Of a stretch of 14,196 bases of DNA, positions 1 through 6,185 are shown piece after piece. The position numbers and the translations under genes are program-made. Source of the stretch: Spirochaetaceae bacterium (GTDB taxonomy: Bacteria; Spirochaetota; Spirochaetia; Treponematales; Breznakiellaceae); contig JAISQV010000006.1 in assembly GCA_031273985.1 (NCBI GenBank), positions 1 to 14,196 of the forward strand, written 5' to 3'. Below the pieces are notes generated by a model. The model had not been told where the DNA came from. It saw only the letters and a list, made by a program, of their open reading frames with translations, and searched no databases. Position 1 is the stretch's first letter. Each line of letters starts with the position of its first letter.

Positions 1-138
1 GTTTACTTTGATTCATTTTAACCACGAAAGACACGAAAAGCACGAAATTTTTGCTAGTAATCATCTCATTATTCCTCTTCTTTTCGTATCTTTCGTGTTT
101 TTCGTGGTTAATTTCTTGATAAGTATACGCATATGGGG
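1..138. repeat. Palindromic intergenic repeat, left copy (5' end cut by the window)
   Basis: This is an AT-rich element with two long inverted arms. Arm 18-47 begins TTAACCACGAAAGACACGAA and arm 82-111 is its imperfect reverse complement. Each arm holds three 9-bp units of the form CACGAAANN. Bases 1-106 match 14091-14196 with one mismatch (98 T versus 14188 C). In the right copy the element is preceded by CCCCATATGC, and the left copy ends in the inverse, GCATATGGGG, at 129-138. The full unit is therefore about 148 bp with near-perfect outer arms. It has no coding capacity and looks like a MITE or REP-type repeat. No target duplication can be judged because the copy is cut. Confidence 0.85.
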
Positions 139-161
139 CCGAGCCCCCTGCGGCCGGGCTT

Positions 162-179
162 CCGCCCGCAAGCGGGCGG
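162..179. repeat. GC-rich perfect hairpin in a GC-rich block
   Basis: CCGCCCGC-AA-GCGGGCGG is a perfect 8-bp stem with a 2-nt loop, inside the GC-rich block at about 135-250. Related CCCGC/GCGGG units recur at about 212-226 and, in weaker form, at 2531-2548 upstream of the lipoprotein gene. This suggests a small dispersed GC-rich palindromic repeat. The block carries no supportable gene. Confidence 0.6.
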
Positions 180-252
180 CGATCCCGGCTACCCCCAATG
201 CGGGGCTCAAGAACCCGCTTGCGCGGGGGAGCCGCAACGCCCCGCCCCCCTT

Positions 253-487
253 GGCTAAACTTGACCCATAAATACGAATGAAGAATATAAACCGCGAAGT
301 CGAAAAAGTCGAAAAAGTTAAGCGGCAGGAAAACAAAACAGTCCACGGATTTACGCGGATTTATCGTTCCAGAACCTTCTTAATCCGTTATAATCTGTGG
401 ACAAAATTTCTTAATTTGACATTGCTCTGCGGCTAACAATTTTTGGCGATTTGTAATCATACTTGACATTGCGGGTCAAGTTTAGCC
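253..487. repeat. Intergenic segment bounded by a perfect 15-bp inverted repeat
   Basis: GGCTAAACTTGACCC at 253-267 is the exact reverse complement of GGGTCAAGTTTAGCC at 473-487. The roughly 205 bp between them holds no gene. They hold a 9-bp tandem unit (GTCGAAAAA at 299-307 and 308-316), the palindrome at 341-402, and a direct repeat TTGACATTGC at 416-425 and 463-472. The right end also forms a small hairpin (ACTTGAC 461-467, GTCAAGT 475-481) just past the stop codon of the kinase gene. It has the shape of a small non-autonomous element, but no second copy is visible in the window. Confidence 0.5.
341..402. repeat. Imperfect palindromic repeat (GTCCACGGATT type)
   Basis: The left arm 341-361 starts GTCCACGGATT. 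The right arm 382-402 ends AATCTGTGGAC. The 21-bp arms match at 16 positions and the loop is 20 nt. The layout (two arms made of short repeated units) resembles the element at 1-138, but the sequence is different. It is probably another dispersed intergenic repeat family. Confidence 0.55.
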
Positions 488-499
488 CTGTTGGGAGGC

Positions 500-1936
500 T
501 CAGGCGCTGCCGAAGAGGGGCTTCAGGGCCCGGTAGAGTTCCCGGTAGCGGGCAAAACCCTCCCCGTAGACCTGGGCTTTGGCCGGGTCCGGGTCGCAGC
601 GGCCCGCAAAATGCACCACCTGGGAGGCGGCCTCGGCAAAGGAGCCGTACTTCCCCAGGGCCGCCGCTCCTATGACCCCAAGGCCGGAAAGCTCCGCCTC
701 CCGGTGCGCGGGAACCAGCACGGGCCTGCCGGTAATATCCGCCTTGAGCTGGTTAAGTACGGCGCTTTCCGAGGGGCCCCCGGTGGCCCGCAGCTCCTGC
801 ACCGGCGCGCCCAGCTCCTCCATGACGGCGATTACATCGCTGATCGCGTAACAGATACCCTCGGCCACGGAACGGGCCGCTTCCTCCCGGCCCGTGGAAA
901 GCGAAAGACCCATGAAGACCCCGCGGGCGCGGGGATCCCAGAGGGGCGCGCGCTCGCCGGCCAGGTAGGGCAGGAAGCAGAGACCCCCGGCTCCGGCCTC
1001 CGAGCGGGCGGCAAGATCGTAGAAGGCCCCGTGATCCCCCGGCTGAAGCCCCAGAAGCTCCAGCGCCCAGGAAACGGCCATGCCCGTGGTAGAGATGATT
1101 CCCGAAAGGTTCCAATAGCCCGCCGCAGGGTGGCCGTAACTCATGAGCCGGGGATCGACGATACGGTTCCGGGTGCACACATTGATCCCCTCGGAGGAGC
1201 CGGAGCGGTCGCAGCACAGGCCGGGCTCCACGGCGGCGGCGCCCAGGATGGACACAAAAAAGTCCGGCCCCCCGGCTATGACCCGGACCCGGCGGTTCAT
1301 GCCGAAGCGGGAGGCGGTTTCCGGTCTGAGGAGGCCTATTTCATCGCCGGGGGACACAAAGGGGGGAAATTTTGCCTTGTCCAGCGCTGTCTGCTCCAGG
1401 GCGCGGTCGTCCCAGTACCAGCGCACAAAACCCTCGGAGGGGAACACGCTCCGGGCTTCTCCGGTAAGGGCGTAGGCCAGGAATTCCGGCGCTGCAAAGA
1501 AATAGCGGGTCCTCTCGTACAGTTCCGGCTCCCGGAGCCGCAGTGCAAGGATCTTGGGGAGAAAGAAGCTTGGGTCCACGTAGGCGCCCATGATCCCGGA
1601 AACGATTCCCGACTCCTCCTCAGCCCGCCGGTCCAGCCAGAGCCGGGCCTTGTCCGCGGGAACCGTCAGGCGGCCATCCCGGTAGGAGGGCTCCCCGGTA
1701 ACGGGAATCACCGTGGGGCCGTTCCCGCTGATCACCACAGCCTCCACCGCATCGAGCGGGCCCAGGCCGTCGAGAGTCAGAGCAAGGGCGGCAAGCCAAT
1801 CCGCCGGGTCAGCCTCGTGCCGCCCCCCGCCGGAGCGGAAAGAAAGGGGCGTTGAAGCGGCGTTGATCCAGGCTCCGTCGTAGGCAAGGAGCGCCGCCTT
1901 GAAGCTGGAAGTTCCAATGTCGATAACCAGCAGCAT
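500..1936 (-). CDS. FGGY-family carbohydrate kinase (xylulokinase-like)
   Basis: The 478-residue protein is close to the family's usual length of about 500. It should be a cytoplasmic kinase that phosphorylates a sugar or polyol with ATP. Visible landmarks are the N-terminal phosphate loop DIGTSS at residues 6-11, DRRAEEE near 102-108, AGGPDFF with the likely catalytic Asp225, SGSSEG at 245-250, the strongly conserved FLPYLAGERAPLWDP at 321-335, and the C-terminal adenosine-site loop ATGGPSES at 384-391. The substrate cannot be told: the usual GQMHG-like sugar-site segment reads GNGPTVIPV (71-79), unlike classic xylulokinases. The ATG at 1936 is preceded by AGAAGG at 9 nt. It lies 13 bp downstream of the lipoprotein gene, so the two probably share a transcript. 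The family call is firm and the substrate is unknown. Confidence 0.9.
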   Translation of the reverse strand: MLLVIDIGTSSFKAALLAYDGAWINAASTPLSFRSGGGRHEADPADWLAALALTLDGLGPLDAVEAVVISGNGPTVIPVTGEPSYRDGRLTVPADKARLWLDRRAEEESGIVSGIMGAYVDPSFFLPKILALRLREPELYERTRYFFAAPEFLAYALTGEARSVFPSEGFVRWYWDDRALEQTALDKAKFPPFVSPGDEIGLLRPETASRFGMNRRVRVIAGGPDFFVSILGAAAVEPGLCCDRSGSSEGINVCTRNRIVDPRLMSYGHPAAGYWNLSGIISTTGMAVSWALELLGLQPGDHGAFYDLAARSEAGAGGLCFLPYLAGERAPLWDPRARGVFMGLSLSTGREEAARSVAEGICYAISDVIAVMEELGAPVQELRATGGPSESAVLNQLKADITGRPVLVPAHREAELSGLGVIGAAALGKYGSFAEAASQVVHFAGRCDPDPAKAQVYGEGFARYRELYRALKPLFGSA

Positions 1937-1949
1937 TGTGTCCGGCCTT

Positions 1950-2504
1950 CTAACTGTCTATAACCGGCGGGCGTGATGCCCGTCTGGCGAGCCGCCGGGT
2001 GAGCAATGACTGGAAGGCCGCCCGGTCAAAGCCGGGGATTTCCGCAGTCTCCGCGTCCAGGACTTCCATTATGACGGCGCGGGCCTCCTCCGTGCGAAGC
2101 GTCATGCGGCACCACCATCGCCCATCCGGGCCATTCCACACGGTAAGGGGAAGGACGTGGGGAATATTCATGGCGATGATACGCCGGCCCGTCCGCTCCG
2201 CCAGGCCGTCCAGGGTTTCCCCCCCCTGCCCCGCAGCGTAGCCCCGCAGCGTTTCCCGGACCAGGGCGTCAAGCTGCCGGGCTATGCCCATGCGCCCCCG
2301 GTTCCGGGCCAGGGGCAGGGCGGCGACGCCCAGGGCGCTCCGGGCGGCGCCTATCCCCCAAATGGCGCCCCTGGGGGGCCGCTCCCTGACCCAGCGGGGG
2401 GCGCGCTCCCTGACCCATTGGGGCGCGGGAGCCTCGTAAGTCCCCCCCGTAGAGGCACAGCCCGCCGCCAGCAGGACGAGGCAGAGGGCAATGAAACCTT
2501 TCAT
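1950..2504 (-). CDS. LPP20-like outer-membrane or periplasmic lipoprotein
   Basis: The 184-residue protein has a lipoprotein signal: a short basic start, a hydrophobic stretch and the lipobox LAAGC with Cys16. A duplicated WVRERxP motif follows (30-36 and 38-44). Next come features I associate with LPP20-type lipoproteins: WGIGAAR near 49-55, IARQLDALVRETLRGYAAG near 74-92 and RRIIAMNIPHVLPLTVW near 107-123. The function is unknown; such proteins are usually surface or periplasmic lipoproteins. It is first in a probable two-gene operon with the FGGY kinase. No Shine-Dalgarno sequence is visible before the ATG, and TACTAT lies only 8 nt upstream, so the message could be leaderless or the start misplaced. 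Part of the coding sequence (2239-2285) is copied at 5094-5140. Confidence 0.75.
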   Translation of the reverse strand: MKGFIALCLVLLAAGCASTGGTYEAPAPQWVRERAPRWVRERPPRGAIWGIGAARSALGVAALPLARNRGRMGIARQLDALVRETLRGYAAGQGGETLDGLAERTGRRIIAMNIPHVLPLTVWNGPDGRWWCRMTLRTEEARAVIMEVLDAETAEIPGFDRAAFQSLLTRRLARRASRPPVIDS

Positions 2505-2530
2505 AGGGGATAATAGTACAACCGTACCCC

Positions 2531-2548
2531 GCCGCCCGCAAGCGGCCG
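2531..2548. repeat. GC-rich palindrome upstream of the lipoprotein gene
   Basis: GCCGCCCGCAAGCGGCCG forms a short hairpin (GCCGC 2531-2535 with GCGGC 2542-2546) and shares the core CCCGCAAGCGG with the hairpin at 162-179. It lies 27 bp upstream of the lipoprotein start codon. It is probably a dispersed repeat unit rather than a terminator, since no T-run follows on either strand. Confidence 0.4.
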
Positions 2549-2750
2549 CATTGCCTCATCGAAAATCTAACCCAAAACTAAAACGGCTGTCCGCGGTACC
2601 TTGATGGGGTCAAAACAATTGATTTAACCACTTTTCCGCCATTGTTTAAGGAAAAGTAGACAACACGGACAAAGATGAGCATTTTTAAGTAAAAAGCCGG
2701 TGTGGTCCATGGTTTGATTTCATTACGCGGGTGCCAGTCACGCCTTAGCA

Positions 2751-2778
2751 AACGCAGGGGGGCTGACACCCCTGCGTT
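2751..2778 (-). terminator. Hairpin downstream of the beta-helix genes, possible terminator
   Basis: AACGCAGGGG (2751-2760) and CCCCTGCGTT (2769-2778) form a perfect 10-bp stem with an 8-nt loop, 12 bp past the stop codon of the second beta-helix gene. On the minus strand only TTT follows the stem, so it is a poor intrinsic terminator and may instead protect the 3' end. The rest of this spacer (2505-2789) shows no supportable gene. Confidence 0.45.
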
Positions 2779-2789
2779 CCCTGTAAATA

Positions 2790-3932
2790 TCATATCATCC
2801 CTGAAAGGTTATCCGTTTCCGTGACGTATCCGGTTTGCTCGGAGTCGTTGGCGGCCCACCATCTATACCAGGGCCAGTCGGGTCCGGGTTCCAGAATGTT
2901 TTTATTCGGCCCCTCTACCGGCATATAAACGTCTACGGCGATTCTTGCCCTCATGGTACAATCCCTCAGGGTATTGCGCACCACGCGGATTCTTTCCGCA
3001 CCCCAGTCTACCAGGATGCCCCCCGGCATCACGTTATTAACCCCTTGAAAAATGTTATCCGCTACTTCTATGTCTGTTGATGTTCTATGAACAATACACA
3101 CTCCATAGACCGCAGTGTAGCCGAACTCGTTGTGGTGGATGTTCACCCGGTCAACCCGTTCATTCCAGCCTTCTCCGCCGGCGGGTTCGATGTCGATGCC
3201 CATTCCGGGGGCGGTGCCATCGATGCCGTCTTCGAGGAGTCCGATATGGTGTATTTTGTTGTAGGCTATTTCCACGTTTTGCGCATGACCCATACTAATC
3301 CCCTGACGGCGGCAGTGCCCCAGATCGCAGTTCAATATTTGGACATCCCTGCTCCGGTGACGGTCATTAATGTAAGCGTAGCCTCCTATTACGATGGCAT
3401 CTCCGGTCATTTGTTCAATGTTCATATCCCGAATCGTAACATTTTTCGAACCGAGTATCGCTATTCCGTAACCGAACTCGTGCGTATGCTCAATGGTCGT
3501 GTAGTCGTGTTCTTTCCGGTCTCCAATCAAATGTCCGCCGATGATGGTTACGTCTTCAACCATATTCAGGCGGATGAGTGTGTAACCTGTATAATGATTC
3601 GGCTCCATGTAAATCGAAGCATCGGTGAGGTCGAGGGTGATGAAACTTGGTACATAGATACCGCTTTGGTTCGCGTACCCGAGGCCGTCTCTCCCGGCGC
3701 TGAGGAGGTATTCTCCCTTCGTTAATTTCACCACGTTGTAGCCGTCTTTTTTTGCCTTTGCAATGGCAGTGTTGATACCGGCGTTCGTGGCGCGGGCGTT
3801 GGTGCGGTCGGAACTGATGCCAAAGGCGGCGTTGTCGATAATATAGACCTCTTCTGTTACCGCCATCTCGCAGGAACTGCAATATATGGCTAATAGTCCC
3901 GCCAATAATAAGCATTTGTATAGTGTTTTCAT
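2790..3932 (-). CDS. Right-handed beta-helix (pectate-lyase-like fold) putative lipoprotein, paralog 1
   Basis: The 380-residue protein has a hydrophobic signal (MKTLYKCLLLAGLLAIY) followed by CSSC. Cys21 is the likely lipid-modified residue, with a loose spirochaete-type lipobox. The start is the ATG at 3932, preceded by GGGGAGGG at 6 nt; an upstream in-frame start at 3950 overlaps the previous gene and lacks a site. The N-terminal block VYIIDNAAFGI...TNARAT..GIN..I resembles the start of pectate-lyase-3/beta-helix proteins. Residues from about 105 to 330 carry rung-like repeats such as NVTIRDMNIEQM and NVEIAYNKIHHI. It is a tandem paralog of the upstream gene, 14 bp away. A surface polysaccharide-binding or cleaving role is inferred; no catalytic residues can be assigned. 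Confidence 0.8.
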   Translation of the reverse strand: MKTLYKCLLLAGLLAIYCSSCEMAVTEEVYIIDNAAFGISSDRTNARATNAGINTAIAKAKKDGYNVVKLTKGEYLLSAGRDGLGYANQSGIYVPSFITLDLTDASIYMEPNHYTGYTLIRLNMVEDVTIIGGHLIGDRKEHDYTTIEHTHEFGYGIAILGSKNVTIRDMNIEQMTGDAIVIGGYAYINDRHRSRDVQILNCDLGHCRRQGISMGHAQNVEIAYNKIHHIGLLEDGIDGTAPGMGIDIEPAGGEGWNERVDRVNIHHNEFGYTAVYGVCIVHRTSTDIEVADNIFQGVNNVMPGGILVDWGAERIRVVRNTLRDCTMRARIAVDVYMPVEGPNKNILEPGPDWPWYRWWAANDSEQTGYVTETDNLSGMI

Positions 3933-3946
3933 ATCGATCCCTCCCC

Positions 3947-5020
3947 TCATGGCTCGCAGGGGAAATTCCCGGTCATAACCGGCTCGGCATTCTCATTCCA
4001 GTCTACGGCGGCATCGTTTTTATTGGGTCCCTCCTCCGGGACCCAGATGTCTTCGTTCCACTCGCCCTGCATATTATGCGTAACGGTAATAGGGTGCCCT
4101 GGATTTTCTATGGTGTTCCGGTGAACCCTTACCCGGTGGCAGTCGGATATTCCTATGCCTACCCCGGTTATTTCTTTTACCCGGTTGTCATAGATTTCAA
4201 CATCTTCGGCGCTGGAAACGATAATTGCCGCGCCGCATTGTTCAAAATAATTGTCGTGTATTTTTATGTTTTGCAGACACCGGTCTGTACCGTATCTTAA
4301 CACCCTTATACCGCTCATTCCCCACCAGTGATTCCCCGGCCTGTCCGCCGGGAAGTTGATGAAACGGTTATTGTCAATTTCCGCGTTGACGACGTGGGCA
4401 AGGTTGATGCCTTCCCAGCCGCAGTACTCAAACTCGCAGCCGGTGATACGGATATTGTCGTTGAACATCGTTTGGTAAAGGTAAAAGTCCCCGTATCCGC
4501 TTACCCGGATGGCGACGCTGGCCAAGGATCTCATTTTCATGTTCTTAATGATGATGTTTTCGCAGGACATGAGATTGAACGCCGATCCGTATTGCCCGCT
4601 TTCCAGCTTCATGTCGCCGATAATTTCGCCGCCCGAGATGGTTACGTTTTCGATCCGCTCAAGCTGAAAAACAGCGGTAGCATGATTATCGGTTGGTTCA
4701 ACATAAAACCGGGCGCCGCCCAAATCGTAGGCCGTCTTTGAGCGGAGGAAAATACCGTCATCGGGCCAGTCCCACCCTAGCGGGTTTTCGCAGGTGATAA
4801 GGTAGTCGCCGGGGGTAAACAGGACTGCCGTGTACCCCGCCTTGTAAGCCGCATCAATGGCGGCATTGATGCCGTCGGTGGTGGCCCGGGCATTGGTTTT
4901 GTTGTCATAAATGCCAAAGGAAGCGTTGTCGATGACATAGACCTTGCCGCCGTTTTCGTCCAGGGAACAACTGACGAGCAACAGCGCCAAAAACAATAGC
5001 AGGAAGATTCTTTTGTTCAT
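3947..5020 (-). CDS. Right-handed beta-helix (pectate-lyase-like fold) lipoprotein, paralog 2
   Basis: The 357-residue protein starts MNKRIFLLLFLALLLVSC, a clear lipoprotein signal with Cys18. The ATG at 5020 is chosen because AGGTGAGG lies just upstream; a GTG at 5029 has no good site. The N-terminal block VYVIDNASFGI...TNARATTDGINAAI closely matches the downstream paralog, as do VTISGGEIIGD mid-protein and EGPNKN near the C terminus. Beta-helix rungs run from about residue 110 to 310 (for example NIKIHDNYFEQC, DVEIYDNRVKEI, RVRVHRNTIENP). The protein is probably surface-anchored and acts on or binds polysaccharide; the substrate is unknown. It is first in a two-gene unit with its own promoter at 5053-5081. 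Both paralogs look less GC-rich than the surrounding genes. Confidence 0.82.
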   Translation of the reverse strand: MNKRIFLLLFLALLLVSCSLDENGGKVYVIDNASFGIYDNKTNARATTDGINAAIDAAYKAGYTAVLFTPGDYLITCENPLGWDWPDDGIFLRSKTAYDLGGARFYVEPTDNHATAVFQLERIENVTISGGEIIGDMKLESGQYGSAFNLMSCENIIIKNMKMRSLASVAIRVSGYGDFYLYQTMFNDNIRITGCEFEYCGWEGINLAHVVNAEIDNNRFINFPADRPGNHWWGMSGIRVLRYGTDRCLQNIKIHDNYFEQCGAAIIVSSAEDVEIYDNRVKEITGVGIGISDCHRVRVHRNTIENPGHPITVTHNMQGEWNEDIWVPEEGPNKNDAAVDWNENAEPVMTGNFPCEP

Positions 5021-5052
5021 GGACCTCACCTAAAACCTGCAATAATGAGTTA

Positions 5053-5081
5053 GCTATACCGGATTTGCAAATTTGTTTCAA
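5053..5081 (-). promoter_or_regulatory. Sigma-70-type promoter for the beta-helix gene pair
   Basis: On the minus strand TTGAAA (5081-5076) and TATAGC (5058-5053) are separated by exactly 17 bp and lie 33 bp before the ATG at 5020. The spacer carries a perfect 10-bp palindrome ATTTGCAAAT (5063-5072), which could be a regulator site. The -35 matches consensus at 5 of 6 positions and the -10 at 4 of 6. Confidence 0.6.
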
Positions 5082-5093
5082 CGCCGCGCCGCA

Positions 5094-5140
5094 TAGCCCT
5101 GCAGCGTTTCCCGGACCAGGGCGTCAAGCTGCCGGGCCAT
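5094..5140 (-). pseudogene. Relic of an LPP20-type lipoprotein gene
   Basis: These 47 bp match 2239-2285, inside the LPP20-like gene, at 45 positions. Read on the minus strand they encode a peptide like ARQLDALVRETLQGYAA. The similarity stops abruptly at both ends, with no signal peptide or downstream domain. It is best read as a fragment left from a deleted paralog or from recombination between paralogs. Confidence 0.6.
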
Positions 5141-5161
5141 ACCCCGCCATCACCGGGGGTA
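5140..5161. other. Short hairpin in the spacer after the nitrogenase-like operon
   Basis: TACCCC (5140-5145) pairs with GGGGTA (5156-5161) across a 10-nt loop. It is the weakest and most distal of three hairpins between the NifH-like stop codon and the beta-helix promoter. No T-run follows it. Confidence 0.35.
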
Positions 5162-5212
5162 CCAATTGAACCGCCCCAGAGCCTCCCCGCGCAAGGGATA
5201 GAAGCGGAAATC

Positions 5213-5240
5213 CTTTATTGCCCCCTCCGGGGCAATAAAG
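5213..5240 (-). terminator. Strong 12-bp hairpin downstream of the NifH-like gene
   Basis: CTTTATTGCCCC (5213-5224) and GGGGCAATAAAG (5229-5240) form a perfect 12-bp stem with a 4-nt loop, about 50 bp past the stop codon of the last operon gene. On the minus strand the stem is followed by GATTTCC rather than a T-run. It may be a non-canonical terminator or a structure that stabilises the 3' end of the mRNA. Confidence 0.5.
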
Positions 5241-5260
5241 ATTGCAGCGGATAGCCCGGT

Positions 5261-5282
5261 CCCCGGCGTGTATACGCCGGGG
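5261..5282 (-). terminator. GC-rich hairpin immediately after the NifH-like gene
   Basis: CCCCGGCGT (5261-5269) and ACGCCGGGG (5274-5282) form a perfect 9-bp stem with a GTAT loop, only 7 bp past the TAG stop codon. No T-run follows. With the 12-bp stem next to it, it forms a tandem hairpin array at the operon end. Confidence 0.45.
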
Positions 5283-5289
5283 ATGCGCC

Positions 5290-6168
5290 CTAAATATTCG
5301 CCGCCAGCTCCTGCCGCACTTCGCCTTTTTCCAGCGCCAGTAAATACTGTCCCCACTTCCCCGCCCAGTCGCGCAGCTCCTGAACGCCCAGCGGGGAAGG
5401 CGTTTTGGAATCCGTGTGGGCGGCGATCTTTTCCGCCAGGGAAAGGTATATCTTCGCCTGGGCTGAGTCCGGGGCCGCCTCGATAGTGGTTTTTCCCTGA
5501 AGTTCGCATTGGGTTACCGTAACGGACCTGGGTATGTATTCTACCACCTGGGTTTTTGTCTGCTCCACAAAGTCGTCAATGATGTCCCTGGAGTAGGGCT
5601 GGTTTATCGAATTGGCGATGACGCCGCCCAGGAGGGCGCCGCCGGAATTGGAGTATTTCTGTATGCCCTTGAAGAGATTGTTCGCCGCATAAAGCGCCAT
5701 GAAATCCGCCGAAGAAACAGTAAATACGTGCTGGGCTATTCCTTCCCGTATGGGGACAGCAAAACCGCCGCAGACCACGTCGCCCAGCACATCGTAAATA
5801 ACGTAGTCCAGGTCCAGTTCCTCAAAGATATGCTGCTGCTTGAAAAGTTCCACCGCAGTAATGATGCCTCTGCCGGCGCAGCCCACCCCCGGAGAGGGCC
5901 CCCCGGCCTCGACACAATAAATACCGTTAAAGCCCCGGAAGATGACGTCGTGGGCATTGACGGCGCTTTTCTCCCTCAAGGTGTCCAGCACTGTGGGGAT
6001 GTAGGTTCCGTCCCGCAGGGTGTTGGTAGAATCACTCTTGGGATCACAGCCGAACTGCATTACCCTGTAGCCCAGCATGGACAGGCCGGCACTGAGATTA
6101 GACGTCGTGGTCGATTTCCCAATGCCGCCCTTTCCGTAGATTGCGATTTGTTTTGCTTTTAATGCCAT
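5290..6168 (-). CDS. NifH-like ATP-dependent reductase of a group IV nitrogenase-like enzyme (MarH-like)
   Basis: This 292-residue homodimeric iron protein should pass electrons one at a time, with ATP hydrolysis, to the NifD/NifK-like partner. The P-loop GKGGIGKST spans 12-20, GCDPKSDST spans 40-48, and the two [4Fe-4S] ligands are Cys97 in GVGCAGRG and Cys133 in DVLGDVVCGGF. Arg100, the ADP-ribosylation site in true NifH, is kept. The C-terminal part from about 250 is unlike the NifH tail. The ATG at 6168 has GGAGGA at a good distance and lies 17 bp after the NifD-like gene. A single NifD-like partner (as in CfbCD) or BchLNB is excluded by the gene set. I infer group IV, probably the Mar branch. 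A true N2-fixing role is unlikely without nifEN. Confidence 0.88.
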   Translation of the reverse strand: MALKAKQIAIYGKGGIGKSTTTSNLSAGLSMLGYRVMQFGCDPKSDSTNTLRDGTYIPTVLDTLREKSAVNAHDVIFRGFNGIYCVEAGGPSPGVGCAGRGIITAVELFKQQHIFEELDLDYVIYDVLGDVVCGGFAVPIREGIAQHVFTVSSADFMALYAANNLFKGIQKYSNSGGALLGGVIANSINQPYSRDIIDDFVEQTKTQVVEYIPRSVTVTQCELQGKTTIEAAPDSAQAKIYLSLAEKIAAHTDSKTPSPLGVQELRDWAGKWGQYLLALEKGEVRQELAANI

Positions 6169-6185
6169 TGTTCCTCCGCCCCCGC

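Noticed and set aside
8..271. Possible small proteins across the left repeat
   Set aside because: The frames run through palindromic and GC-rich repeats, have no ribosome binding site and change character at the repeat edges.
491..1855. Long plus-strand open frame opposite the FGGY kinase
   Set aside because: It is a low-complexity shadow of a clear kinase gene in GC-rich DNA, with no recognisable domain or start signal.
2578..2793. A 71-residue minus-strand open frame between the lipoprotein and beta-helix genes
   Set aside because: It runs through the 2751-2778 hairpin, starts inside the end of the beta-helix gene and shows no family features; it is probably intergenic repeat sequence.
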